Position numbers and translations under genes: made by a program
Part shown: positions 1 through 5,406 of the stretch, piece after piece
Position numbering within the stretch: position 1 is the stretch's first letter
Layout of the letters: every line of letters begins with the position of its first letter
The notes under the pieces: generated by a model
The model's database searches: none
The model's input: the letters and a program-made list of their open reading frames with translations, nothing else
Told to the model about the DNA's origin: nothing
NCBI GenBank assembly: GCA_011322515.1
Contig: DRMS01000366.1
Span: 1-5,406 of the forward strand
Length of the DNA stretch: 5,406 nucleotides
Reading direction: 5' to 3'
Origin: Leucothrix mucor
GTDB lineage: Bacteria; Pseudomonadota; Gammaproteobacteria; Thiotrichales; Thiotrichaceae

Positions 1-1303
1 CTGTACCCGTTACTGCGACACGTAATGGTGGACCTACTTTATTCAATTTTAAATCCAGCTTTTTGCAGGTCGATTTTATTGCCTTATCAATAGTTTCCAA
101 TTGCCAATCAGTTACTGTTTTTAGCTCATCATGTAATGCTTGCATAATATCTGGCGTAGCAGTTTTAAAGTTTTTCTTAGCCGCATTTATGTCGTATTCG
201 GCAAAGTCTTCATAATAGTAACGACAGGTTGCTACTAAATCAGCCAGACTTTTAGCCCGCTCACGTAAGGCATCAATCACATCCGCTAATTCAGGCCCTT
301 TGGAAAGATCTAGTTTTTGATTCTCAATATGCCATTGCAAATGCTGAATAATATTTTCTACAGGCAGTTCTTTAATATATTGCTGATTAAGCCATTGTAG
401 CTTTTCAGTATTAAAGGTGGATGGTGCGCTGTGTACGTCAGAAATTTTAAATAAATCAATCATTTCTTCACGGCTAAAAATTTCTTGATCACCATACGAC
501 CAGCCTAAGCGCATTAGGTAATTTAAAAGTGCCTGTGGTATATAGCCATCTTCACGGTATTGCATTACACCAACGGCACCATGACGTTTAGATAAACGCT
601 TGCCATCATCGCCTAATATCATCGGTACATGGGCAAATTTTGGTAGCTCTGCTCCCAGAGCAGTGTACATATTGATCTGGCGCGGGGTGTTATTAATATG
701 ATCATCTCCACGAATAATATGCGTCATGCCCATATCAATATCATCAACCACCACAGTTAAATTGTAAGTGGGTGTGCCATCGGAGCGAGCAATAATTAAA
801 TCATCCAGTTCTTTATTGGCAATGGTTATTTTGCCTTTAACCAAATCATCAATCACCACTACACCCTCAGTAGGATTGCGAAAACGAATCACTGGCTCCA
901 CACCCTCACGCGGTTCAGTGCGTTGCCGACAGCGCGCATCATAACGTGGTTTTTGTTTATTTTTACGCTGCTGATCACGCATTTCATCCAGCTCTTCAGA
1001 AGTGCAGTAACAATAATAGGCATCGCCTTGATCAAGCAATTGTTGAATTACTTCTTTATAGCGATCAAAACGATCAGTTTGGAAGATAGGCCCTTCATCA
1101 TAATCCAACCCCAACCACTCCATTCCTTCTAAAATAGCATCCACTGATGCTTGGGTAGAGCGTTCACGATCGGTATCTTCAATGCGAAGTAGAAAACTCC
1201 CCCCCGTTTTGCGTGCATGTAGCCAACAATAAAGCGCAGTACGTGCGCCACCGATATGAAGATAGCCTGTAGGACTTGGAGCAAAGCGTGTTTTAACTGT
1301 CAT
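1..1303 (-). CDS. gltX: Glutamyl-tRNA synthetase, 3' end cut by window edge
   Basis: This cytoplasmic class I aminoacyl-tRNA synthetase charges tRNA-Glu with glutamate using ATP. The frame reads from ATG at 1303 to the window edge without a stop, giving 434 codons. E. coli-type GltX is about 470 residues, so roughly 35 C-terminal residues are missing. The Rossmann-fold signature FAPSPTGYLHIGGARTALY lies at residues 7-25, with HIGG as the HIGH motif. The KMSKS equivalent is KRLSKRHG at 235-242. The conserved stretches RGDDHINNTPRQIN (198-211) and GDDGKRLSKRHGAVGVMQY (231-249) closely resemble the E. coli enzyme, as does the C-terminal anticodon-binding part. The zinc-knuckle region keeps Cys98, Cys100 and Cys125, but position 127, His in E. 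coli, is Gln. A weak AGAG ribosome site sits 7 nt before the ATG, and no better start lies upstream. It appears to be an independent single-gene unit in the visible part. Identity is very secure. Confidence 0.97.
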   Translation of the reverse strand, partial: MTVKTRFAPSPTGYLHIGGARTALYCWLHARKTGGSFLLRIEDTDRERSTQASVDAILEGMEWLGLDYDEGPIFQTDRFDRYKEVIQQLLDQGDAYYCYCTSEELDEMRDQQRKNKQKPRYDARCRQRTEPREGVEPVIRFRNPTEGVVVIDDLVKGKITIANKELDDLIIARSDGTPTYNLTVVVDDIDMGMTHIIRGDDHINNTPRQINMYTALGAELPKFAHVPMILGDDGKRLSKRHGAVGVMQYREDGYIPQALLNYLMRLGWSYGDQEIFSREEMIDLFKISDVHSAPSTFNTEKLQWLNQQYIKELPVENIIQHLQWHIENQKLDLSKGPELADVIDALRERAKSLADLVATCRYYYEDFAEYDINAAKKNFKTATPDIMQALHDELKTVTDWQLETIDKAIKSTCKKLDLKLNKVGPPLRVAVTGT

Positions 1304-1388
1304 TTCTGAACTCTGATATTTTATCGAAAGCGCATGAGATTACACTATCGACTAGGATTGGGGTAGTGCTTCAAAGAATTATTCAGGG

Positions 1389-1415
1389 ATAATAAGTTGC
1401 AGGATAGATTGTCAT
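1389..1415 (-). promoter_or_regulatory. Candidate sigma-70 promoter for gltX
   Basis: On the minus strand an ATGACA -35-like hexamer (1410-1415) and a TATTAT -10-like hexamer (1389-1394) are separated by 15 bp, which is shorter than the optimal 17. They lie about 85 nt before the gltX ATG in the 144-bp spacer between gltX and the exosortase genes. The spacer also has TTAGT-like short tandem repetition at about 1417-1436. I see no convincing rho-independent terminator for the upstream operon, so read-through into gltX is possible. The call rests only on hexamer matching in AT-rich DNA. Confidence 0.25.
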
Positions 1416-1447
1416 ATAGTTAGTTTAGTTAGTTCTTTATTTAGCCA

Positions 1448-2056
1448 TTAGGTCTTAAGGTAAAGTTTTCCTTCAGATAGGATGTAGTATTTTTGGTACA
1501 GGACAAACCATAAGGTTATAGGTGCTACTGAAGGGATTATCAATGCTCCAAGATGGTAGCCAAGTTTAATAAATTCTTTTAATGAATAGGAGGCTGCCAT
1601 ATGAGCAGATACTTTTTCCCCCATTTCATAATTCAAAATTTTAAACACCTCAAATGAAATTCCCCATAATTGGACAAGAGTAACTAATAGAATACAAAAA
1701 ATAATATTTCTTATTTTAATACTAAGAGTAGTAGGACTTGCCAGTGCTAACGCAATAAAAAAGGGAAGACCATAAGCGTATTTCATTACATTGATTGTAA
1801 ATGCCATTCTGCCTTTTTTATCCGCTGGTTCATTGGGAATCCTATCAATAAAATTAGTAATAATATCCAGTGAAATATTATCAGCATTAAGCTGGGTAAG
1901 ATGAATAGCATGGTTGCTAATAAACGGCAGAAGTATATTGGATAATATTGAACTTAAAAATAATAAAGCAGGATAGCTAAAGTACCAAATAGCTAAACTA
2001 ATAGGAACCCATAAAAGGATTCTAAATAGGAAATATTTAATCGATATAGGCTTCAA
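1448..2056 (-). CDS. Exosortase H-associated membrane protein (TTG start)
   Basis: This is a 202-residue very hydrophobic protein matching what is known as the exosortase H-associated membrane protein, a family found next to xrtH whose biochemical role is undefined. Predicted membrane segments lie at about residues 12-45, 95-108, 115-135 and 165-188. A polar loop at about 50-90 is probably exposed to the periplasm or cytoplasm. A recognisable family-like stretch is NVMKYAYGLPFFIALALASP (89-108). The start is TTG at 2056, overlapping the end of xrtH by 20 bp. No ATG lies nearby in frame, and AAAGGA sits 11 nt upstream inside xrtH, supporting TTG. The overlap implies translational coupling with exosortase H. 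The family call comes from context, length and hydrophobic pattern rather than catalytic motifs, because none are visible. Confidence 0.8.
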   Translation of the reverse strand: MKPISIKYFLFRILLWVPISLAIWYFSYPALLFLSSILSNILLPFISNHAIHLTQLNADNISLDIITNFIDRIPNEPADKKGRMAFTINVMKYAYGLPFFIALALASPTTLSIKIRNIIFCILLVTLVQLWGISFEVFKILNYEMGEKVSAHMAASYSLKEFIKLGYHLGALIIPSVAPITLWFVLYQKYYILSEGKLYLKT

Positions 2057-2540
2057 TTTTATGCTTGTCCTTTGTCGCTAGTGTGCGAATCCAAATAATA
2101 AAAATCACTAAGGCATCGAGAATAATTAAGCCTTGCCAAATATAGAGATGCGCCCAGTCAAACCATTGTTTATCCCATTGTAATAAGTAAAACAGGCTGA
2201 TAATTCTAATAATATTCATTGCCTGTATCGCAATAAAGCCGAAAAATAAGCCATAAAATTTACTTTTCCATGAGGCAGGAAAAGCAATAATAGCAGCGGC
2301 TAAAACGATCATTGCCTCTACACCATTACACCCAGGCTTAATTGCAACAGCCACATTATTCTCCACGCTACGCATAACAATACCTTGGGATTGAACACTG
2401 CTATCAAATAGCTGTGTAATACCCGCACTAATAGATGCAATGACTGAGGTGAAAGGGTCAATAACAAGTTCACGTACAGAAGGTAATAGTTCAATCGCAA
2501 AGAGTGCAACTAATATAAATATAAACCATGATAAACGCAT
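2037..2540 (-). CDS. xrtH: Exosortase H (IPTL-CTERM-specific transpeptidase-like sorting enzyme)
   Basis: This is a 167-residue inner-membrane protein of the exosortase/archaeosortase family. Family members cleave, and probably transfer, secreted proteins bearing a C-terminal sorting tail. The XrtH subtype is associated with IPTLxxWG-CTERM tails. The three expected catalytic residues are present in order and in membrane context: Cys71 in KPGCNGVEAM (68-77), Arg112 in MNIIRIISLF (108-117) and His131 in FDWAHLYIWQG (127-137). Hydrophobic helices lie at about 4-20, 75-90, 95-120 and 133-152. The length fits the short single-domain XrtH class, not the longer EpsI-fused XrtA class. The ATG at 2540 has a TAAGG ribosome site 6 nt upstream, in the 13-bp gap after the hydroxylase-family gene. 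The 3' end overlaps the start of the associated membrane protein. The exosortase call is very firm; subtype H is supported by length and the downstream partner. Confidence 0.92.
   Translation of the reverse strand: MRLSWFIFILVALFAIELLPSVRELVIDPFTSVIASISAGITQLFDSSVQSQGIVMRSVENNVAVAIKPGCNGVEAMIVLAAAIIAFPASWKSKFYGLFFGFIAIQAMNIIRIISLFYLLQWDKQWFDWAHLYIWQGLIILDALVIFIIWIRTLATKDKHKIEAYID
2068..2073 (-). promoter_or_regulatory. Ribosome binding site supporting a TTG start
   Basis: On the minus strand AAAGGA lies inside the 3' end of xrtH and 11 nt before the TTG codon at 2056-2054. It is the main sequence evidence for placing the start of the exosortase H-associated protein within the overlap. The next in-frame ATG codons are internal, at about residues 84 and 91, and would remove the first hydrophobic segments. 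Confidence 0.55.
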
Positions 2541-2553
2541 AAAATGCCTTAAT

Positions 2554-3366
2554 TTAATTGTTTTTCTTGTAAGTAAGTGGGAGCAACAAAAGATGGATTA
2601 GTTGATTAGGTTTTTTCTGCCCTGTCAAGCCAAGTTTCATTTGAGGAATCTCTTTATATGCTACCTGCGATGAAGTATTAAATAAATAATCAAACCAAGG
2701 CGTAATAACACCATAATTGCTATCGGTGTAGCGTAAATCAACTGAATGGTGTAGTCGATGAAAATCGGGTGTTACAACAAATCTTCTTAACCCAGCATCC
2801 AGCCACGAGGGTAATAGAATATTGCTATGGCTGATTAGACTGATAATAATTGTTAGTAGAGTATAGGTTAATAAAGCAGAAATTGGCGCACCTAAGAATG
2901 AAACAATCGGAAATAAAATAATTGCCGATAAAATACTCTCAAAAGGATGATGCCGATGGGACGTGGTCACATCCATATCGGTATCTATATGGTGGACGGC
3001 ATGCATACGCCATAAAACAGGAATATTATGATACGCTCTATGCACCCAGTAAGTTGCAAATTCCAAAATAAAAAGGGTCAAAATAATAGTAAAAATAACG
3101 GGCGTATTGAGGGGGATAAAATACGAAAATAAGCTTGCATCAGTTTCATTAAACACTGAGATGCGACTAATAACATAAAGTGAAAGCACGATACCTAAAA
3201 TATAATTCATCAACGCTAGAGCAATATTACTAAACCAACGACTTAGCAATATTTTAGGTTCTTTTTGTCTTGGTATATAAGATTCAAGCAACAATAGCAT
3301 GGTCATACCACCAAAAATAGCCATAAACTCGGTTTCAAGACTATGGTTGTAGAAATAATCAAACAT
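2554..3366 (-). CDS. Fatty acid hydroxylase / sterol desaturase-family membrane protein
   Basis: This is a 270-residue integral membrane protein of the fatty acid hydroxylase (sterol desaturase) superfamily. Members use a di-iron centre held by histidine clusters to hydroxylate or desaturate lipids with O2. The clusters are complete: HRAYH (109-113), HAVHH (122-126), HRHH (137-140), His180 in ISHSN, and HRLHH (203-207). Hydrophobic segments occur at about 15-30, 45-70, 88-106, 145-160 and 165-182. The length fits bacterial members, and the exact substrate cannot be read from sequence. The ATG at 3366 has AAGGA 7 nt upstream. It is the first gene of a tight unit, ending 13 bp before xrtH, so co-transcription is likely. 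That suggests a lipid- or envelope-modifying role connected to, or merely co-expressed with, the sorting enzyme. Sterols are unlikely to be the substrate in a typical bacterium; membrane fatty acids or other lipids are more plausible. Confidence 0.9.
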   Translation of the reverse strand: MFDYFYNHSLETEFMAIFGGMTMLLLLESYIPRQKEPKILLSRWFSNIALALMNYILGIVLSLYVISRISVFNETDASLFSYFIPLNTPVIFTIILTLFILEFATYWVHRAYHNIPVLWRMHAVHHIDTDMDVTTSHRHHPFESILSAIILFPIVSFLGAPISALLTYTLLTIIISLISHSNILLPSWLDAGLRRFVVTPDFHRLHHSVDLRYTDSNYGVITPWFDYLFNTSSQVAYKEIPQMKLGLTGQKKPNQLIHLLLLPLTYKKNN

Positions 3367-3395
3367 TTAGGTATCCTTAATATATCTAAAATTAG

Positions 3396-3424
3396 TTTAC
3401 ACTTTTTTAACATATCGAATGCAA
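3396..3424 (-). promoter_or_regulatory. Candidate sigma-70 promoter of the hydroxylase-xrtH unit
   Basis: On the minus strand TTGCAT (3419-3424) and TGTAAA (3396-3401) are separated by exactly 17 bp. They would give a leader of about 20 nt before the ATG at 3366, containing the AAGGA ribosome site. The -35 box starts 9 bp from the end of the palindromic element at 3433, so the element abuts the promoter. Match quality is moderate (3/6 and 4/6). Confidence 0.35.
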
Positions 3425-3483
3425 TGCCTTTAGGAAGTTTCAAGTAATGAATTCACCTATAGACATTCATTTATTAAATTTCC

Positions 3484-3536
3484 GCACCCTTCGACTCCGC
3501 TCAGGGAGCTGTATCCTGAGCGGAGTCGAAGGGTGC
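3484..3536. repeat. REP-like palindrome 1 (perfect 22-bp stem)
   Basis: Arms 3484-3505 and 3515-3536 are perfectly complementary over 22 bp around a 9-nt loop. The arm core CCTTCGACTCCGCTCAGG is of a type commonly dispersed in bacterial genomes as REP/intergenic palindromes. No T-tract follows on either strand, so it is not a classical rho-independent terminator. It is clearly more GC-rich than its surroundings. It shares the arm start GCACCCTT and the loop-proximal TCAGGGAGCT with the second copy at 3714-3767, in the same orientation. Confidence 0.85.
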
Positions 3537-3574
3537 AATTATTTATGTGAAAAACTATATATTGCGCTGATTTT

Positions 3575-3649
3575 TTGTTCCTAATTGGAGCATCTCAAGA
3601 AGCGCATAGTTGCTCTACGCAACGATTGAGATGATTCAAGCAGGAGCAA
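3575..3649. repeat. Long imperfect hairpin
   Basis: Arms 3575-3598 and 3626-3649 are complementary at 19 of 24 positions. The innermost eight base pairs, CATCTCAA with TTGAGATG, are perfect, and the apical region contains a further small GTTGC/GCAAC stem (3609-3613 and 3619-3623). It could be a structured RNA, part of the surrounding element's fold, or remnant transposon sequence. It has no T-run typical of a terminator on the plus strand. On the minus strand an A-rich stretch follows the arm instead. Confidence 0.5.
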
Positions 3650-3670
3650 AAGGGCAAGTAAGATTGGTGG

Positions 3671-3810
3671 CTACCGACTTAAGGCGGGACAAGTAACGTC
3701 ATAGCAAAAAAACCGCACCCTTAGACAAGCTCAGGGAGCTAGCTTCCTGAGCTTGTTGGAGGGTGCGAGTGAATAGCAGAAACATGAACTGTCCCGCCTT
3801 AAACTGATAG
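3671..3810. repeat. Concentric inverted repeat enclosing REP-like palindrome 2
   Basis: Segments 3671-3694 and 3787-3810 are complementary at 18 of 24 positions, with a perfect 13-bp core, TTAAGGCGGGACA (3679-3691) matching 3790-3802. Its centre of symmetry falls at 3740.5, the same point as that of the REP-like hairpin at 3714-3767. The 140-bp segment can therefore form a single cruciform or long interrupted hairpin with the REP as its tip. Confidence 0.6.
3714..3767. repeat. REP-like palindrome 2 (22-bp stem, 3 mismatches)
   Basis: Arms 3714-3735 and 3746-3767 pair at 19 of 22 positions around a 10-nt loop. The three mismatches are consecutive in mid-stem. The loop-side core is ACAAGCTCAGG with CCTGAGCTTGT, a sibling of the CGACTCCGCTCAGG core of copy 1. 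Both copies carry GGGAGCT at the start of the loop on the plus strand, so they are in direct orientation about 230 bp apart. Confidence 0.8.
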
Positions 3811-3846
3811 CCAGATTAGTAAATTCATTGCTTGGAACTTCCTTAT

Positions 3847-5406
3847 TTATCCAAGATAACCTTTCTGAAATAAATACAATATAACCAACTGTGCTGCCTC
3901 TAAAGGCATCATTGTCGATGTGTCTATATTTAATTCAGGGTTTTCAGGTGTTTCATAAGGATCACTAATCCCCGTAAACTCAGGAATAATACCTTGTCTC
4001 GCTTTGGCATACAGCCCTTTTCTATCACGGGCTTCACAGACTTCTAGAGGTGTTGAGACGTGTATTTCTATAAAAGAACCATGTTGTTCAATAAGCTCTC
4101 GTACTGCACGTCGACTTTTTGTGTAGGGAGCAATGGGAGCGCAAATGGCGACCCCTCTATTTTTCGTTATTTCATTGGCTACAAAGCCTATACGACGTAT
4201 ATTTAAATCTCTATGTTGTTTTGAAAAACCTAGTTCTGAGGAGAGATTTAGCCTTACCACATCACCATCAAGTAAAGTAATAGGACGAGTGCCATGTTCG
4301 ATAAGTTGTGCATTTACAATTTTAGCAATGGTTGACTTTCCTGACCCAGATAAGCCAGTAAAGAATAAAGTAAAACCTTGCTTTGATCTTGATGGATAGG
4401 CTTTTTTCATTTCCTGAATCACTTCAGGGTAACTGCACCATTCGGGTATGGGTTTGTTTAAATGTAGATGCTCTCTAATTTTTCTTTCTGAAAATCGTAG
4501 TCCTTTTTCCTTTTTTTGCTTGATCTTTGATACGGGTGAAAAACAGTCACAACTGGGTATATATTGATGTTCTTCTACTGGGATCATTTTTATATCGAGT
4601 TCGTGTTGGTACTGTTTGATTAATTTTTGTGCTTCATAGTTGCTTTCGGCATCTTCTTTAAGAGGAGGTAGGGCATGATTTGGACCAACGATGAAATGTG
4701 TACAGCCATAGTTTTGGTGAATAATTCCGTACCATAAGCTTTCCCTTGCTCCCGCCATGCGCATAGATAAAGGCATGATAGAGAGCATGCTAATTTGCTC
4801 TGGAAAGTATTTTAGTACCGCTTCGTAGCAATGTATCCGTGTGTAGTAGTGGGTATCCCCAGGTTTAGTGCTACCAATGGTTGGGTGTATAAGCAGTTGA
4901 CCTTGTTGCTCTTTTGCTATCGTTAATAGTAATTCTCGTTGTAGGCGATGGATAATTTTGCTGGTTTGGTAGGCAATGATATTGCGCCAACCTTTTTTTG
5001 CAAATATGGCACGTTGTTGTAGAGGTGTCCTGCGATAAGTATCAAAAACATAGGAATCAGGTAGTTGGATGCCCTCTATACTCCCTCCTATATAGATAGC
5101 ATGTGTTTTTTCATTTAAGTAATAAACACCTGGATGTTTTTGAGAGATCGTTCCGTATACTTTTTCTGCCTCTGTCTTTTTGTTTGGTGTCCAAATACTT
5201 TCTATAGAAAGTACTGCAAGCATAAACCCCTCTCCATCTTGCAATGCAATTTTAGAGCCTATTTGAATCTCACCTTTCTCAATGAAGTCTTTAGGTACAT
5301 CGAAAGTAACTGGCATAGGCCATAACAAGCCATTTTTAAGGCGCATAGTATGGATTACAGATTCATACTCAGCTTCATTCATAAATCCGTTCAAAGGGCT
5401 GTAAGC
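3847..5406 (-). CDS. Fused ATP sulfurylase-like / APS kinase, 5' end cut by window edge
   Basis: This two-domain sulfate-activation protein would be expected to make APS from sulfate and ATP, then phosphorylate it to PAPS. The frame is open to 5406: the codons before the TTG at 5394 read AYSP, continuing the family stretch FSPLxGFM. The true start is therefore outside, and about 45-50 N-terminal residues are missing. Numbering from the first codon in the window (519 codons), residues 1 to about 325 are sulfurylase-like and about 340-519 are the kinase. The kinase is complete: P-loop GLSGSGKST (351-359), DGD (380-382), FSKQHRDLNIRRIGFVA (394-410), KGLYAKAR (463-470) and FTGISDPYE (477-485). 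The sulfurylase half keeps its fold-level motifs LLIHPTIGSTKPGD and MRMAGARES. However, the nucleotide-binding motif expected as QTRNPxHRAH reads QTSKIIHRLQ (147-156), and the expected GRDHAGPG reads GPNHALPP (241-248). APS kinase activity is well supported; sulfurylase activity is doubtful. The stop at 3847 lies beside the palindromic element. Confidence 0.92.
   Translation of the reverse strand, partial: AYSPLNGFMNEAEYESVIHTMRLKNGLLWPMPVTFDVPKDFIEKGEIQIGSKIALQDGEGFMLAVLSIESIWTPNKKTEAEKVYGTISQKHPGVYYLNEKTHAIYIGGSIEGIQLPDSYVFDTYRRTPLQQRAIFAKKGWRNIIAYQTSKIIHRLQRELLLTIAKEQQGQLLIHPTIGSTKPGDTHYYTRIHCYEAVLKYFPEQISMLSIMPLSMRMAGARESLWYGIIHQNYGCTHFIVGPNHALPPLKEDAESNYEAQKLIKQYQHELDIKMIPVEEHQYIPSCDCFSPVSKIKQKKEKGLRFSERKIREHLHLNKPIPEWCSYPEVIQEMKKAYPSRSKQGFTLFFTGLSGSGKSTIAKIVNAQLIEHGTRPITLLDGDVVRLNLSSELGFSKQHRDLNIRRIGFVANEITKNRGVAICAPIAPYTKSRRAVRELIEQHGSFIEIHVSTPLEVCEARDRKGLYAKARQGIIPEFTGISDPYETPENPELNIDTSTMMPLEAAQLVILYLFQKGYLG

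Larger units (their letters stand above)
3433..3842. mobile_element. MITE-like nested palindromic element, no coding capacity
   Basis: A 410-bp non-coding block is bounded by 24-bp inverted repeats, 3433-3456 and 3819-3842, with 21 of 24 positions complementary. Each begins GGAAGTT reading inward. The sequence TTA flanks both ends (3430-3432 and 3843-3845) and may be a 3-bp target duplication, though three AT-rich bases can match by chance. Inside are two REP-like hairpins, a long imperfect hairpin and a further concentric inverted repeat. No intact transposase is present, so if mobile it would depend on an enzyme elsewhere. It lies one base plus the putative duplication beyond the stop codon of the sulfurylase-kinase gene and just upstream of the xrtH-unit promoter. 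It may also block read-through between the two units. An alternative is a composite of independently inserted repeats. Confidence 0.5.

Noticed and set aside
923..1132. Plus-strand open frame of 69 codons inside gltX
   Set aside because: It is antisense to a highly conserved part of gltX, has no ribosome site or recognisable motif, and is best explained as a shadow frame.
2318..2509. Minus-strand 63-codon frame inside xrtH
   Set aside because: It overlaps the catalytic Cys region of xrtH in another frame and has only generic hydrophobic composition.
3484..3536. Rho-independent terminator
   Set aside because: The stem is strong, but no T-tract follows it on either strand and the core matches dispersed REP-type repeats.
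3610..3696. Small plus-strand gene (about 28 codons) ending in TAA at 3696
   Set aside because: It has no good start or ribosome site and lies within overlapping inverted repeats; it is kept only as an alternative explanation for the hairpin.
3433..3842. CRISPR array
   Set aside because: The repeats are palindromes of different sequence and irregular spacing, with no regularly spaced direct repeats and no cas genes.
4133..4399. Plus-strand 88-codon frame opposite the APS kinase
   Set aside because: It is antisense to the conserved kinase motifs and carries no independent coding signal.
5134..5325. Plus-strand 63-codon frame opposite the sulfurylase-like domain
   Set aside because: It is a shadow of the conserved fused gene, with no supporting signals.
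5392..5394. TTG as the true start of the sulfurylase-kinase gene
   Set aside because: The frame stays open to the window edge and the preceding residues AYSP match the family stretch before GFM, so the protein begins upstream of this window.

Overview
The window is a low-GC bacterial chromosomal segment in which every gene I can support lies on the minus strand. The E. coli-like class I GltX, exosortase H and the fused ATP sulfurylase/APS kinase together suggest a gammaproteobacterium, possibly of the sulfur-oxidising Thiotrichales/Beggiatoa type. That placement is an inference; no rRNA or other decisive marker is present.

Layout in + coordinates: 1-1303 is most of gltX (glutamyl-tRNA synthetase), whose 3' end is cut by the window edge. 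1304-1447 is a short spacer that probably carries the gltX promoter. 1448-3366 is a compact three-gene unit transcribed from 3366 downward: a fatty acid hydroxylase/sterol desaturase-family membrane protein, then exosortase H (xrtH) 13 bp downstream, then an exosortase H-associated membrane protein that overlaps xrtH by 20 bp and starts with TTG. 3367-3846 has no gene. It holds a candidate promoter for the three-gene unit and a roughly 410-bp nested palindromic element (3433-3842) with near-perfect terminal inverted repeats, two REP-like hairpins and a third long imperfect hairpin. 3847-5406 is a fused ATP sulfurylase-APS kinase gene whose frame is still open at the right window edge, so its true start lies outside.

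Functionally, XrtH is expected to act in the inner membrane on secreted proteins with an IPTL-CTERM sorting tail. Its partner protein and the di-iron lipid hydroxylase-like enzyme are probably co-expressed with it, suggesting envelope or lipid remodelling alongside protein sorting. No IPTL-CTERM substrate is in the window. The neighbouring sulfate-activation gene is the oddest coding feature: its APS kinase half has all expected motifs, while its sulfurylase half has lost most of the residues that define the ATP sulfurylase active site. This suggests a kinase with a sulfurylase-derived non-catalytic or repurposed N-terminal domain.
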